Below, piece after piece: positions 7,249-15,690 of a stretch of DNA of 53,420 nucleotides. This DNA is from Saprospiraceae bacterium (GTDB lineage: Bacteria; Bacteroidota; Bacteroidia; Chitinophagales; Saprospiraceae): contig JALWRC010000071.1 of NCBI GenBank assembly GCA_027080725.1, positions 1 through 53,420 on the forward strand. The letters run 5' to 3'. A program made the position numbers and the translations under genes. The notes under the pieces are model-generated. The model did no database searches. It saw only the letters and a list, made by a program, of their open reading frames with translations, and had not been told where the DNA came from. Every line of letters begins with the position of its first letter. The stretch's first letter is position 1.

Positions 7249-9663
7249 TCAAAAAGGATATCCGATAGCCAAATTGTACGTCAGCGCATCTTTTATTCGC
7301 CTGTTGTTTACATTATTCTTCCTAAAGAACCACCGGCTTCCGTTCACTTCGTAAGGGTACATCAATTTTACTCCGACGTCTCCCCGGATGACAAACCATT
7401 CCAAATCCAACCGGAGTCCCAGCCCTGTCCCCAAAGCCAATTGACGGTAAAAGTCCTTTGAGAACCGCTTTTCCGGATCGTCTGATCTCAAGGCCCAAAC
7501 ATTGGCGGCATCCAGGAAGACTGCCCCTTTCAGGGAAGTAAATGTGTAAGTCGGGAAGCGTAATTCGAGGTTGAGATCCAGCTTGATGTCTCCTGTCGAA
7601 TAGTACCCCAGCAAAGTGTCCTGATACAGGTTGGCAGCACCGGGTCCCAGGGAGCGAATATCCCAGGCCCGGATAGAAAACGGACCTCCGACGAAATACT
7701 GCTTGACGTAGGGCACCACCTGATGCCCAAAAGGGATGGCCAATGCCGGTCCCACCCGAAAGGCGAGATACGTCTCACGGGTAAAGTGATAGTAGGCCTT
7801 GTAGTCTCCTCCAATGCGAAGGAAACTGGAGAATTGTAAGGTATCCCGCCCGACCCGGATACGCGTAATATCCGGGGCATCTCGCAATATCCCTTGTAAT
7901 AACAGTTGGCTCAAAAAGAGCTCTAATCCGGATTGCTCTAAAAAACCATTGCTTCCCCAACTAAAAGCACGGCGTTCTTTTGTCCTTAAAAACGAATACC
8001 CAAAATACTTAAAAAATACTGAGGTAAACAGGCGCTGTCCTAAGATACTTCTGGATAAAAATTGGTTGTTCTTAATGATCGTATCAAAATCCGTCCCCTT
8101 CTTCGGAGAATAATAGTCCAGCCCCAATGTCCGAATCGTAATATTCGCTTCATCAGAGGCTCGAAACCGGTATCCAAAATCAATATTGGCTCCAGCAGAC
8201 GAATAAAAAGAAGGCAAACTGATCAATCCGAAGTTAAAGCGAAACTCCGGCTGTGCCCGCTCCTTTATCTCATTGTAAAACCAAGGGGATATAAGCTTCG
8301 ATCGATATAACAAATCAAAGGTTCCGGGAAAACTCGTATAATTGGGCAGTGTGGCCGAAAGCCCGGATTCGAGTGTGTATGAATTGATTGCTAACAACCG
8401 GTTATTGGTCTCCTGATTTTTTCTAAAATACAGTTCTGCATCTCCATTCAAATAATACTGCATGCTAATCCCGCGGTTTCTAAAATTGCGATCCTTTAAG
8501 GACAAATCGAAATTAGGGCGAATGATATGCTTGATGTTGAGGAAGGTTTGCTGATCGGTAAACCGGGAATAGGTCAATCCTCCCGAACGTTCAAACTCAT
8601 ATTTATGGGCGGGAGAAAGGTGTATGGTGTAATTGAGCACATCCACCTCATTCTTGCTGAGGGATTTGTCTATGGTCACCAATTTATATGCGGCAATCCG
8701 GTTGAGTCCGTCAAAGGTGTGTACCTCATCATCAAAGGTGTACATTCCTCCCGACCTTAGCTTTATCTTCCTCTCCAACACACTAGGCCGTACGTACCTT
8801 CTTCCGGGACGAAAATGGTATATGAGTCCATGGACGAACGTATCCTTCCAGCTCTGGTGTCTCAAGTCGTAATCTGCGTACACATGCACATCTCCTATAC
8901 GATATTTTTCATGCAAAGAGTCCTTGGCGGGAGGGACAATATCGATGGTGAGGTTGACCCGGTGGGCAAAGGTATCCGCAGGCTTGGGCCGAATATAACT
9001 CGCATTAAAAAAAGCAAACCCTTCATTCTTAATCTGCTCTACAATACGCGCTCGCTCTCGATAAAAAAGCTCATCTGTGACGGGGGCACCTTGCTTGAGC
9101 AAGCTGTTGTGCTCTATCTCCCATTTTAGCGATAGGAGATTACTATCCAATACTTCAAACTTGACCGCATTCAATTTGTACCGGGGGCCAATATGAATAA
9201 CATACTTCAATTCGACACAGTTATCCTCCCGCTCGACCTCCAAATAGGCTTTTGCCCGCAGATATCCTTGATTGTAGAGGTAGTTCTCCATCGCGGTAAC
9301 GCCTTGGAAGGCAGTTGTGCTGTCATAACGCGTGAAGGGAGAGGAATAAGATAGTATAAAATTCTTCAACCACTTCGGTCGGGTCATCCTTTCCCCTAAT
9401 TTATGTGAGTAGGCACTTAGACTGGGTTTGGCACGGCGCGGGTCGGTAGGTTTGAGTGGGAAGCGCAGTTTGAGGTAATATTTCAAATCACTTAGTCCTT
9501 CTGCATTGCCCGGATCGACAATATCGATTTTGGCATCACATACTATTGGTTTTTCTCCGTCACTTATTCCGGAAGACACCTGACCACACAAATGGCTTAC
9601 AAACACCGTCCCACAGAGGAGAAGGCTATAGAAAATTCTATTCCTTTTACACCCTACTGACAT
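7249..9663 (-). CDS. BamA/TamA-family outer membrane protein
   Basis: An 804-residue outer membrane beta-barrel protein of the Omp85 superfamily. I chose the ATG at 9663 because it follows the strong site GGAGGAG and opens a signal peptide (RNRIFYSLLLCGTVFVSHLCGQ); an upstream in-frame ATG at 9717 would put 18 hydrophilic residues before it. Residues about 70-370 look like POTRA repeats (for example YLYNQGYLRAKAYLEVE and FDGLNRIAAYKLVTID). The second half is a 16-strand-type barrel with the family-like segment QYFVGGPFSIRAWDIRSLGPG and a closing aromatic residue (LAIGYPF). Bacteroidota use such proteins (BamA, TamL) for outer membrane protein insertion. It lies alone, so the exact subfamily is uncertain; a standard signal peptidase I site seems more likely than lipidation. 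Confidence 0.88.
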   Translation of the reverse strand: MSVGCKRNRIFYSLLLCGTVFVSHLCGQVSSGISDGEKPIVCDAKIDIVDPGNAEGLSDLKYYLKLRFPLKPTDPRRAKPSLSAYSHKLGERMTRPKWLKNFILSYSSPFTRYDSTTAFQGVTAMENYLYNQGYLRAKAYLEVEREDNCVELKYVIHIGPRYKLNAVKFEVLDSNLLSLKWEIEHNSLLKQGAPVTDELFYRERARIVEQIKNEGFAFFNASYIRPKPADTFAHRVNLTIDIVPPAKDSLHEKYRIGDVHVYADYDLRHQSWKDTFVHGLIYHFRPGRRYVRPSVLERKIKLRSGGMYTFDDEVHTFDGLNRIAAYKLVTIDKSLSKNEVDVLNYTIHLSPAHKYEFERSGGLTYSRFTDQQTFLNIKHIIRPNFDLSLKDRNFRNRGISMQYYLNGDAELYFRKNQETNNRLLAINSYTLESGLSATLPNYTSFPGTFDLLYRSKLISPWFYNEIKERAQPEFRFNFGLISLPSFYSSAGANIDFGYRFRASDEANITIRTLGLDYYSPKKGTDFDTIIKNNQFLSRSILGQRLFTSVFFKYFGYSFLRTKERRAFSWGSNGFLEQSGLELFLSQLLLQGILRDAPDITRIRVGRDTLQFSSFLRIGGDYKAYYHFTRETYLAFRVGPALAIPFGHQVVPYVKQYFVGGPFSIRAWDIRSLGPGAANLYQDTLLGYYSTGDIKLDLNLELRFPTYTFTSLKGAVFLDAANVWALRSDDPEKRFSKDFYRQLALGTGLGLRLDLEWFVIRGDVGVKLMYPYEVNGSRWFFRKNNVNNRRIKDALTYNLAIGYPF

Positions 9664-9820
9664 ATTATTTTCTCCTCCGATTAATTCCATTAATACGCAT
9701 TCATCCAACCATTTCATACCAAATCATAAACTCACTACACCATCCAAAGACTCGTGGCAAAAGGACTAAATCCGCGTACAACCCTATTAACCTCTTGCAA
9801 AACTCCTGTCTGATATAACG

Positions 9821-9828
9821 CAAAAATA
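9821..9828 (-). promoter_or_regulatory. -7 element TATTTTTG (reverse strand)
   Basis: On the minus strand this reads TATTTTTG, fitting TAnnTTTG, about 160 bases before the outer membrane protein start codon. No TTG partner is apparent. Confidence 0.5.
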
Positions 9829-10092
9829 GGGTAACTATTCAGGTAAAAGGCTTTTAGAGTACAAAAAAACCTTTATTTTAATGATTCCGGTCATAATGCT
9901 AACAAAAACTGCCCGGACCATAGCGTGCAATACCAACTGCACTTCGAAAAAACTTCTTTTGCCCTTCTCTCTTTCCCATTATTCGACGTGCATTTCTTTG
10001 TGTCTTGGTGTCTTTGCAAGCAAGGAACAACGCTCGAACATATATCACTAAGCACAGGCAAGCCCCTGACGGATGGATACAGCAGAAAGCAC

Positions 10093-10100
10093 TACTTTTG
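10093..10100 (+). promoter_or_regulatory. -7 element TACTTTTG next to a start codon
   Basis: Fits TAnnTTTG and ends only 4 bases before the ATG at 10105, so a transcript begun here would be nearly leaderless. The upstream TTG is not clear. Confidence 0.5.
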
Positions 10101-10104
10101 CAGT

Positions 10105-10854
10105 ATGCTAACACTATCTAAAAACAGAATCAAGTTTTTGCGCTCCTTGCGGCTAAAAAAATACCGGGAGGAGCATCTGCAATTGGTCATCGAAGGAGAA
10201 AAAATAATCACAGACCTCCTGCAACACCACCCCGAATCCATCATCGAAATCATAGGCGCTGAAAGTCCTGAGGCACATTCATTACATCCGGACATCCCCT
10301 ACCGTATGACCACTGCCACCACGCTCAAATCCCTCTCGCATTGGAAGACGCCACCGCGTTGGATTGCCGTTTGTAAATACCCTGACCATCCTTCGAAAAT
10401 CGCCCCCCAACCGCTACTCCTCTTCCTCAACGATATCCAGGATCCCGGCAATATGGGCACCATCATCCGGACGGCCAACTGGTTTGGGCACCGGCACATC
10501 ATCGCGTCCCCGAGATGCGCGGATCGCTACAGTCCCAAGGTCATTCAGTCGAGTATGGGGACCGTCCTCGATATGCACATCGAGGTATTGGATTGGTATG
10601 AAATGGTGGAAAAATACACAGACCACAGGACCATTGCTGCACATATGCAAGGTGCTCCTATCACCCGGTTTCTTCCCTCCCAAAAGGACCTCGTCGTCAT
10701 CGGCAACGAAGGTGGCGGAGTTTCGAATGAGATACTTGAAAAAGTGGACGAAAAGCTCTTGATCCCCGGGGCCAAAAATCGAATGGCAGAGTCACTCAAT
10801 GCAGCCATATCATCGGCGATCATATGCCATCATTGGGACGCTAACGCTTGCTAA
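10105..10854 (+). CDS. TrmH/SpoU-family RNA 2'-O-methyltransferase
   Basis: A 249-residue SPOUT methyltransferase that would methylate a ribose 2'-OH in rRNA or tRNA. The N-terminal part (NRIKFLRSLRLKKYREEHLQLVIEGEKII) is the substrate-binding SpoU_sub_bind-type domain with the conserved EGEK. The C-terminal knot shows motif 1 (NDIQDPGNMGTIIRTANWFG), motif 2 (VVIGNEGGGVS) and motif 3 (IPGAKNRMAESLNAAISSAII), which form the AdoMet-binding knot. The longer frame starting at 9925 has 60 extra residues unlike the family, so I place the start at 10105, just after a -7 element. Gene stands alone, convergent with the DUF6580 gene. Confidence 0.93.
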   Translation: MLTLSKNRIKFLRSLRLKKYREEHLQLVIEGEKIITDLLQHHPESIIEIIGAESPEAHSLHPDIPYRMTTATTLKSLSHWKTPPRWIAVCKYPDHPSKIAPQPLLLFLNDIQDPGNMGTIIRTANWFGHRHIIASPRCADRYSPKVIQSSMGTVLDMHIEVLDWYEMVEKYTDHRTIAAHMQGAPITRFLPSQKDLVVIGNEGGGVSNEILEKVDEKLLIPGAKNRMAESLNAAISSAIICHHWDANAC

Positions 10855-10877
10855 TAAACATTGTTAATCCCGCCTGA

Positions 10878-10897
10878 AAGCCGGGTATAGCCGGCTT
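10878..10897. terminator. Short hairpin between convergent genes
   Basis: AAGCCGG (10878-10884) pairs with CCGGCTT (10891-10897) around a 6-base loop. It sits exactly between the stops of the methyltransferase and the DUF6580 gene and may serve both directions. Confidence 0.5.
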
Positions 10898-11452
10898 CTA
10901 AGCCGTTTGAGTCACGGCGGAAGACTTCGTCAGGTAGTCGTACACCCCGAAGAGAATAGCACTATAAAAAACCGTCGACAAGAGGGTCCCTTGTAAGGCA
11001 AAAGGGATGCCTGCGGTATACGCCGCCATCAGCCCACCGAGGTGGTGTGGATACATGGTACCGGATTGCCACACCCCAAAATTGGATACGAGAAAAAACA
11101 GGACAGTGGCCAGTAATCCCCCCAAAACGACACGGCTCTTCGTCCCCTTATTGGACAAAAAGCCCCCTAACAAGGTGATGAGGACGATGGCCAATGCTTG
11201 ATAGACAAACCCGTGGGTAAACCAAGCAAATCCTTCGGTGTACTGCGCGTATATTACGTTGTTAATCACCAAGTCACTCAACCAAAAAGCGGCCAACGGC
11301 AATGCAAAAGCCAAGGTTTTTTTCTTTAGAGTAGCTCCGGCAAAAAGTGCCATAGCGCCGACGGCGGTAAAATTGGGATAATGCGGCACCAGCCGCGTTA
11401 CCACCGCCAATAATATCAATCCCAATGCGAGGAGTATATTCTTATTCTTCAT
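10898..11452 (-). CDS. DUF6580-family membrane protein
   Basis: A 184-residue integral membrane protein with about five transmembrane segments. The N-terminus NKNILLALGLILLAVVTRLVPHYPNFTAVGAMALFAGATL, with the RLVPH.PNF motif, is typical of DUF6580, thought to act in transport (related to ECF-type S components). The conserved SDLVINN and FGVW...YPH segments are present. I chose MKNKN at 11452 over the upstream in-frame start at 11479, which adds nine residues before the first membrane helix. It follows the GT2 gene on the same strand with a gap of about 118 bases, so they may share a transcript. Substrate unknown. Confidence 0.8.
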   Translation of the reverse strand: MKNKNILLALGLILLAVVTRLVPHYPNFTAVGAMALFAGATLKKKTLAFALPLAAFWLSDLVINNVIYAQYTEGFAWFTHGFVYQALAIVLITLLGGFLSNKGTKSRVVLGGLLATVLFFLVSNFGVWQSGTMYPHHLGGLMAAYTAGIPFALQGTLLSTVFYSAILFGVYDYLTKSSAVTQTA

Positions 11453-11569
11453 AGCAATTACAAATGTTTGTACGGTCAAATTTCGGTAAAATAACGGGAT
11501 TAACCCAACAATAGTTCATCTAATTTCTAACAACTTATCTTGCCCCTGTATCCACTCGTCGCAAAAAGG

Positions 11570-12331
11570 CTATCGCTTCTTTTGTTTTTCATACAAAAAA
11601 ACATACCTCAGCCACACTCCCCATGCCATTACCACTGAGAAGATGAAGCCAAGTCTCCCGTCCAAAAAGCCCCCCTCTACAAAGTAATGCTTTGCAAAAC
11701 GCACCAATGGTTTCAAGGCCATCTTCCCTATACCGGCCCGCGCACCATTTTGATACAATTCCTCTGCTTGCCAACGCGCGTACCTCCTCGTCTTGGCGAG
11801 ATAGTGTTCCATACTTTTGACGCTATAGTGCAACAGAGGATGCTCCAGCATCCCGATCCGGACGCCGGCCGTATCCACTTCCTCATGCACTTGAACCTCT
11901 TGGTACCGGCACTTGTCTTTGCGGATAAGACGAATCACCTTATCCCCCTTCCACAGGTACTTTAATGTCTGGCCAAAGATGATATTCTTCCGCTGAATCC
12001 AATACCCATCTTTTGGAGATGCATCTGAGCGAACAATATGCAGCATCTCCTCCCGCAATTCCTCCGGTACGCGCTCATCCGCATCCAAGATAAAAACCCA
12101 TGGAAAAGAGGCGAGTTCGATAGCACGATTTTTCTGTTTGGCGGGAGAGTCATAGGCATGCTGCAGGAAGCACACTCCCCCAAATTGACGAATAATCTCG
12201 GGAGTTTCATCCGTACTAAAAGAGTCCATTACCAATATCTCATCTGCCCATGACACGGACTGCAATGCCGCTTCTATATGCTCCGCCTCATTATAGGTGG
12301 TAATAATCGCTGTAACTCCACTCTTAGACAT
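11570..12331 (-). CDS. Glycosyltransferase family 2 (WaaE/KdtX-like)
   Basis: A 253-residue GT-A fold transferase. The nucleotide-binding start VTAIITTYNEAEHIEAALQSV and the following ADEILVMDSFSTDETPEI are typical of GT2, and the metal-binding DxD is seen in FILDADERVPEE. The segment PAKQKNRAIELA and the C-terminal amphipathic and hydrophobic stretch (GFIFSVVMAWGVWLRYVFLYEKQ) match the subfamily that includes WaaE/KdtX enzymes, which add a hexose to the lipopolysaccharide core. It would act on the inner membrane's cytoplasmic face. No sugar-cluster neighbours are present, so the acceptor is unknown. Confidence 0.9.
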   Translation of the reverse strand: MSKSGVTAIITTYNEAEHIEAALQSVSWADEILVMDSFSTDETPEIIRQFGGVCFLQHAYDSPAKQKNRAIELASFPWVFILDADERVPEELREEMLHIVRSDASPKDGYWIQRKNIIFGQTLKYLWKGDKVIRLIRKDKCRYQEVQVHEEVDTAGVRIGMLEHPLLHYSVKSMEHYLAKTRRYARWQAEELYQNGARAGIGKMALKPLVRFAKHYFVEGGFLDGRLGFIFSVVMAWGVWLRYVFLYEKQKKR

Positions 12332-12522
12332 AACCGACTCTATGGTTTAGGACAGCAAAGATATCATTTTCGCTATATAGAAAAGAATTTGGGCTGGTCA
12401 AGCGTATGCATTTGCCGGATTTCCTCCGGACTAAGACAGGGGTGTCTCCATTGCGACAATCGTGGCGATCAGACACAAAAAGCGGATAGTGAGGGAAACC
12501 ATTTTGGGGCTGCGAGGGTTTT

Positions 12523-13128
12523 ATGCAAAAAAATACTTTTATGCAATCCATTCATTCAACCATTTCATACCTTATAAATCGCCTCTCCTCCCTGCAGGTC
12601 CTCCCTGTGATTTTTTCCTCGCTGCTCATGACCCAATGTGGCATTGCGCAATTGTCCAAACCGGCCGGATTGTGTGAGAATCCGGAGTTTGACAAGGAGG
12701 TATCCAAGTGGATTCGCCAATCGGTACCCGTGATTGGCGCTCAGGAACTGTACAATAAACTGGATGCGCACCCAAGGGACCTCTACCTTCTGGATGCCCG
12801 GGATAAAAAGGAGTATGAAGTGAGCCACCTTCCGGGAGCGATCCGGGTAGGGTACGATGATTTTTCGAAGGATCGCATCCGGCAGATTCCTAAAGATGCA
12901 GAGGTAATCGTCTATTGTTCGATCGGCTATCGAAGCGAAAAGGTCGGCGAAAAGCTGCGAAAGATGGGATATTCTCATGTGGAGAATCTGTACGGAAGTA
13001 TCTTTGATTGGGCCAATCGCGATTATCCATTGGTCAATACCCAAGGAGACACCACTCACTCCGTCCACACATACAATAAAAAATGGGGGCAGTGGGTCAA
13101 TGAGAACCACGCTAAAAAAGTATGGTAG
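12523..13128 (+). CDS. Secreted rhodanese-like protein
   Basis: A 201-residue protein with one rhodanese domain. Residues about 24-42 are a hydrophobic export signal (VLPVIFSSLLMTQCGIAQ), which may be a loose lipobox around Cys39 or a normal cleavage site. The rhodanese fold runs from about 70 to 160: LLDARDKKEYEVSHLPGAIRVGYDDF, then the active-site loop VYCSIGYRSEKVGEKL with catalytic Cys132 and Arg137. Rhodaneses carry persulfide sulfur; a periplasmic location suggests sulfide/thiosulfate handling or redox repair. The first codons overlap one copy of the GTATGAAATGG motif (12560-12570, reverse). Confidence 0.88.
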   Translation: MQKNTFMQSIHSTISYLINRLSSLQVLPVIFSSLLMTQCGIAQLSKPAGLCENPEFDKEVSKWIRQSVPVIGAQELYNKLDAHPRDLYLLDARDKKEYEVSHLPGAIRVGYDDFSKDRIRQIPKDAEVIVYCSIGYRSEKVGEKLRKMGYSHVENLYGSIFDWANRDYPLVNTQGDTTHSVHTYNKKWGQWVNENHAKKVW

Positions 13129-13201
13129 CCCTGCCTTCTGAAATAAAAGATTTTGTCATTCGCCATTAAAGCCTTATCATTGCCCCATAAAGATAAGAAT
13201 T

Positions 13202-14452
13202 ATGGAGCCATTTTTTACGAATGATGCGATTGTTTTAGGGATACTATTGGCGATTTTAGCCATCATCTTTCACACTTCCAATCTCAGCACCCCTTTCTGG
13301 AAAAAATTTTACCAATTTGTACCGGCCCTCTTGCTGTGCTACTTTATTCCCGCACTTTTTCATTGGCCTTTGGGGCTCATTTCGGGGGAGGGCTCTCAGC
13401 TGTACTTTGTCGCATCGAGGTACCTGCTCCCCGCCAGTCTGGTACTCTTGTGCCTCAGCATCGACTTCAAAGGCATCTTAAGGCTTGGCCCCAAAGCGCT
13501 GATTATGTTTTTTGCTGCGACCTTGGGTGTCATCATTGGTGGGCCCATAGCATTGTGGGCCACGATTAGCCTCTTCCCCGGCCTCATCCCGTTGACGCCT
13601 GACGAGCTGTGGCGCGGGTTGTCGACCGTCGCGGGAAGCTGGATTGGCGGGGGAGCCAACCAAGCCGCGATGAAGGAAATATTCGAAGTAAAGGACAACA
13701 TTTTCGGGTCAATGATTGTAGTCGATGTAATTGTCGCCAATATCTGGATGGGATTTTTACTGTATGGCGCCGGGCGGCACAAGACCATCGACCGGTGGCT
13801 CAAGGCGGATTCTAAATCCATCGACGAACTTATCGCCAAGGCCGAAGCCTTCAAGCAAAGGGTGCGCGAGTACCCCACCCTTCCTAAGGTATTTGGGATG
13901 CTGGCGGTGGCATTTGGAGCGGTAGCGCTGGGACACTGGGGCAGTGAGATCCTGGTCCCGATGATGAAACGTCATAGTGCCTGGCTAACCGATTACGGGC
14001 TCACTTCGCTGATGTCCCCTTTCTTTTGGTTGATCGTTATCGCTACAACGCTCGGTGTGGCCGGCTCTTTTACCCGGTTTCGCAACTACGAAGGGGTAGG
14101 CGCTTCTCTTTGGGGATCCGTCTTTATCTATATCCTCGTCGCCACTATCGGGATGAAAATGAACTTAGGAGAAGTCTTCGACAATATGGGATTGTTTGTC
14201 ATCGGACTGGTGTGGATGCTCATCCATATCATCATCTTGCTCGGAGTGGCATATTTTATCAAAGCGCCTTTTTTCTTCATAGCAGTAGGGAGTCAAGCCA
14301 ATATTGGGGGCGCGGCATCTGCACCGATTGTCGCCACCGCTTTTCATCCGTCTCTCGCCCCTGTCGGCGTGTTGATGGCAGTCTTGGGATACGCCCTGGG
14401 CACCTACGGAGCGTTAATTTGCGCCTATCTCATGCAAGGAGTGGCCCTTTGA
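13202..14452 (+). CDS. DUF819-family integral membrane protein
   Basis: A 416-residue inner membrane protein with about ten or eleven transmembrane helices. The GSWIGGGANQAAMKEIF segment near residue 150 and the symmetric GSQANIGGAASAPIVATAF segment near 370 are the paired glycine-rich motifs of DUF819 (YjcL-like) proteins, which resemble inverted-repeat transporters. The substrate of the family is not established. It begins 73 bases after the rhodanese gene and ends about 250 bases before the glgA-like gene. Confidence 0.88.
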   Translation: MEPFFTNDAIVLGILLAILAIIFHTSNLSTPFWKKFYQFVPALLLCYFIPALFHWPLGLISGEGSQLYFVASRYLLPASLVLLCLSIDFKGILRLGPKALIMFFAATLGVIIGGPIALWATISLFPGLIPLTPDELWRGLSTVAGSWIGGGANQAAMKEIFEVKDNIFGSMIVVDVIVANIWMGFLLYGAGRHKTIDRWLKADSKSIDELIAKAEAFKQRVREYPTLPKVFGMLAVAFGAVALGHWGSEILVPMMKRHSAWLTDYGLTSLMSPFFWLIVIATTLGVAGSFTRFRNYEGVGASLWGSVFIYILVATIGMKMNLGEVFDNMGLFVIGLVWMLIHIIILLGVAYFIKAPFFFIAVGSQANIGGAASAPIVATAFHPSLAPVGVLMAVLGYALGTYGALICAYLMQGVAL

Positions 14453-14496
14453 CCACAAAGTAAGAGGCTAAGTTTTTTATATTCAGGATGTTTTTG

Positions 14497-14504
14497 TATC
14501 TTTG
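14497..14504 (+). promoter_or_regulatory. -7 element TATCTTTG for the envelope precursor cluster
   Basis: Matches TAnnTTTG and lies about 200 bases before the glgA-like start codon. It is the best promoter candidate for the gene run to murA. Confidence 0.6.
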
Positions 14505-14684
14505 CATCCCATTTGAGGCAATATCTCGAGTATGGGATGATGGGGTATGAAATCGCAGACAACGATCTGTTTAACACTCTTTTAAAGGGTAAAAATGGGT
14601 CTATTGTTAAGGACAAACTTCTTTTTATAACTCAATTTCATACGATCATATAGAGCTTGCTCGAGGCAATTGCCGTTTTTTTTC
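14505..14684 (+). promoter_or_regulatory. Long structured 5' leader of the glgA-like gene
   Basis: The segment after the -7 element can fold: CATCCCAT (14505-14512) pairs with ATGGGATG (14532-14539), continued inward by TTGAG with CTCGA. GTATGAAATCG (14545-14555) faces CAATTTCATAC (14633-14643) as a long-range stem. A run of eight T follows the short palindrome GGCAATTGCC just before the gene. This fits a leader with control by RNA folding, but no known riboswitch class was recognised. Confidence 0.4.
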
Positions 14685-14703
14685 TAAGACAACTCAACCA
14701 ATA

Positions 14704-15534
14704 ATGAGCAAAAAGCGAATTTTATTTATAACGCATGAAATGGCACCTTATGTCGATACCGGCGACTTAAGCGGCATCATGGCAAAGCTACCAAAATATG
14801 TTCAAGACAAAGGCAATGAAATCCGGGTATTGATGCCTCGATTTGGTGTTGTCAACGAACGAAAGCACAAGCTACACGAAGTCGTCCGGCTTTCCGGAAT
14901 GAATATTATTGTAGATGATGACGATTATCCATTGATCATCAAAGTTGCTTCCTATCCGGGGGCTCGCATGCAGGTGTACTTCCTGGACAACGAAGAGTTT
15001 TTCAAACGCAAGTTTGTCTTTCACGATGCCAATGAATCTCCATTTGAGGACAACCAGGAACGCATGGTATTCTTCAACAAAGGGGTGTTGGAGACGGTCA
15101 GGAAACTCGGTTGGCCACCGGATGTAGTGGTCGTCAGTGGGTGGATGTCGGCACTAATCCCTTTTTACATAAGGACCGTATATCAGGATGACCCTATCTT
15201 TTCCAACTCTAAAGTCGTCTATTTAGCAGACAACCCTTCTTTGGGGGATACTTTTACAGATGATTTTTTCACCAAAGCATCTATTAACGAGCTCTCTGAA
15301 GAAGACCTCAGCGTCTTTAAAAACGACGAGGGAAAAATTTCTTTGCACAAAGGCGCTATTCTTAATTCAGATGCGTTAATAAAGGTGAACGACCCGTTGG
15401 AAGACGAGTTGGAGAACTACATCAAAGAGGCGGATATTCCGGTTCTAACCCACTCGAAAGAAGGTGATTTTCTCAGTGAATACATAGATTTTTTCAAAGA
15501 GTTAATTGTCGAACCGGAAGAGGTAGAGGAATAA
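14704..15534 (+). CDS. Glycogen/starch synthase-like protein, GT5 N-terminal domain only
   Basis: A 276-residue protein equivalent to the N-terminal Rossmann half of a GT5 glycogen synthase (full enzymes are about 480 residues). The start KKRILFITHEMAPYVDTGDLSGIMAKLPKYV aligns with the enzyme's substrate loop, but the usual KTGGL is DTGDL, so the Lys that contacts ADP-glucose is absent, and the second GT-B domain is missing. Later family landmarks are present (RVLMPRFG, DVVVVSGWMSALIPFYI). Short versions of this type are widespread in Bacteroidota next to DUF4270 and glmS. I infer a non-catalytic or altered role tied to envelope or amino-sugar metabolism. Confidence 0.85.
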   Translation: MSKKRILFITHEMAPYVDTGDLSGIMAKLPKYVQDKGNEIRVLMPRFGVVNERKHKLHEVVRLSGMNIIVDDDDYPLIIKVASYPGARMQVYFLDNEEFFKRKFVFHDANESPFEDNQERMVFFNKGVLETVRKLGWPPDVVVVSGWMSALIPFYIRTVYQDDPIFSNSKVVYLADNPSLGDTFTDDFFTKASINELSEEDLSVFKNDEGKISLHKGAILNSDALIKVNDPLEDELENYIKEADIPVLTHSKEGDFLSEYIDFFKELIVEPEEVEE

Positions 15535-15690
15535 CCGATTCCCAACATCAAAAAGAAGCCTATCTGTAGCCTAGTTGGTGAGTGCATTTTTTAATATAGA
15601 GAGTATGATTTTGACCGTGTTGTTTAAATACGACATTGGCTGTGTTGAAACGACTTTTGTCATTCGACTTACAAAAAAAAGAAATAGAGA

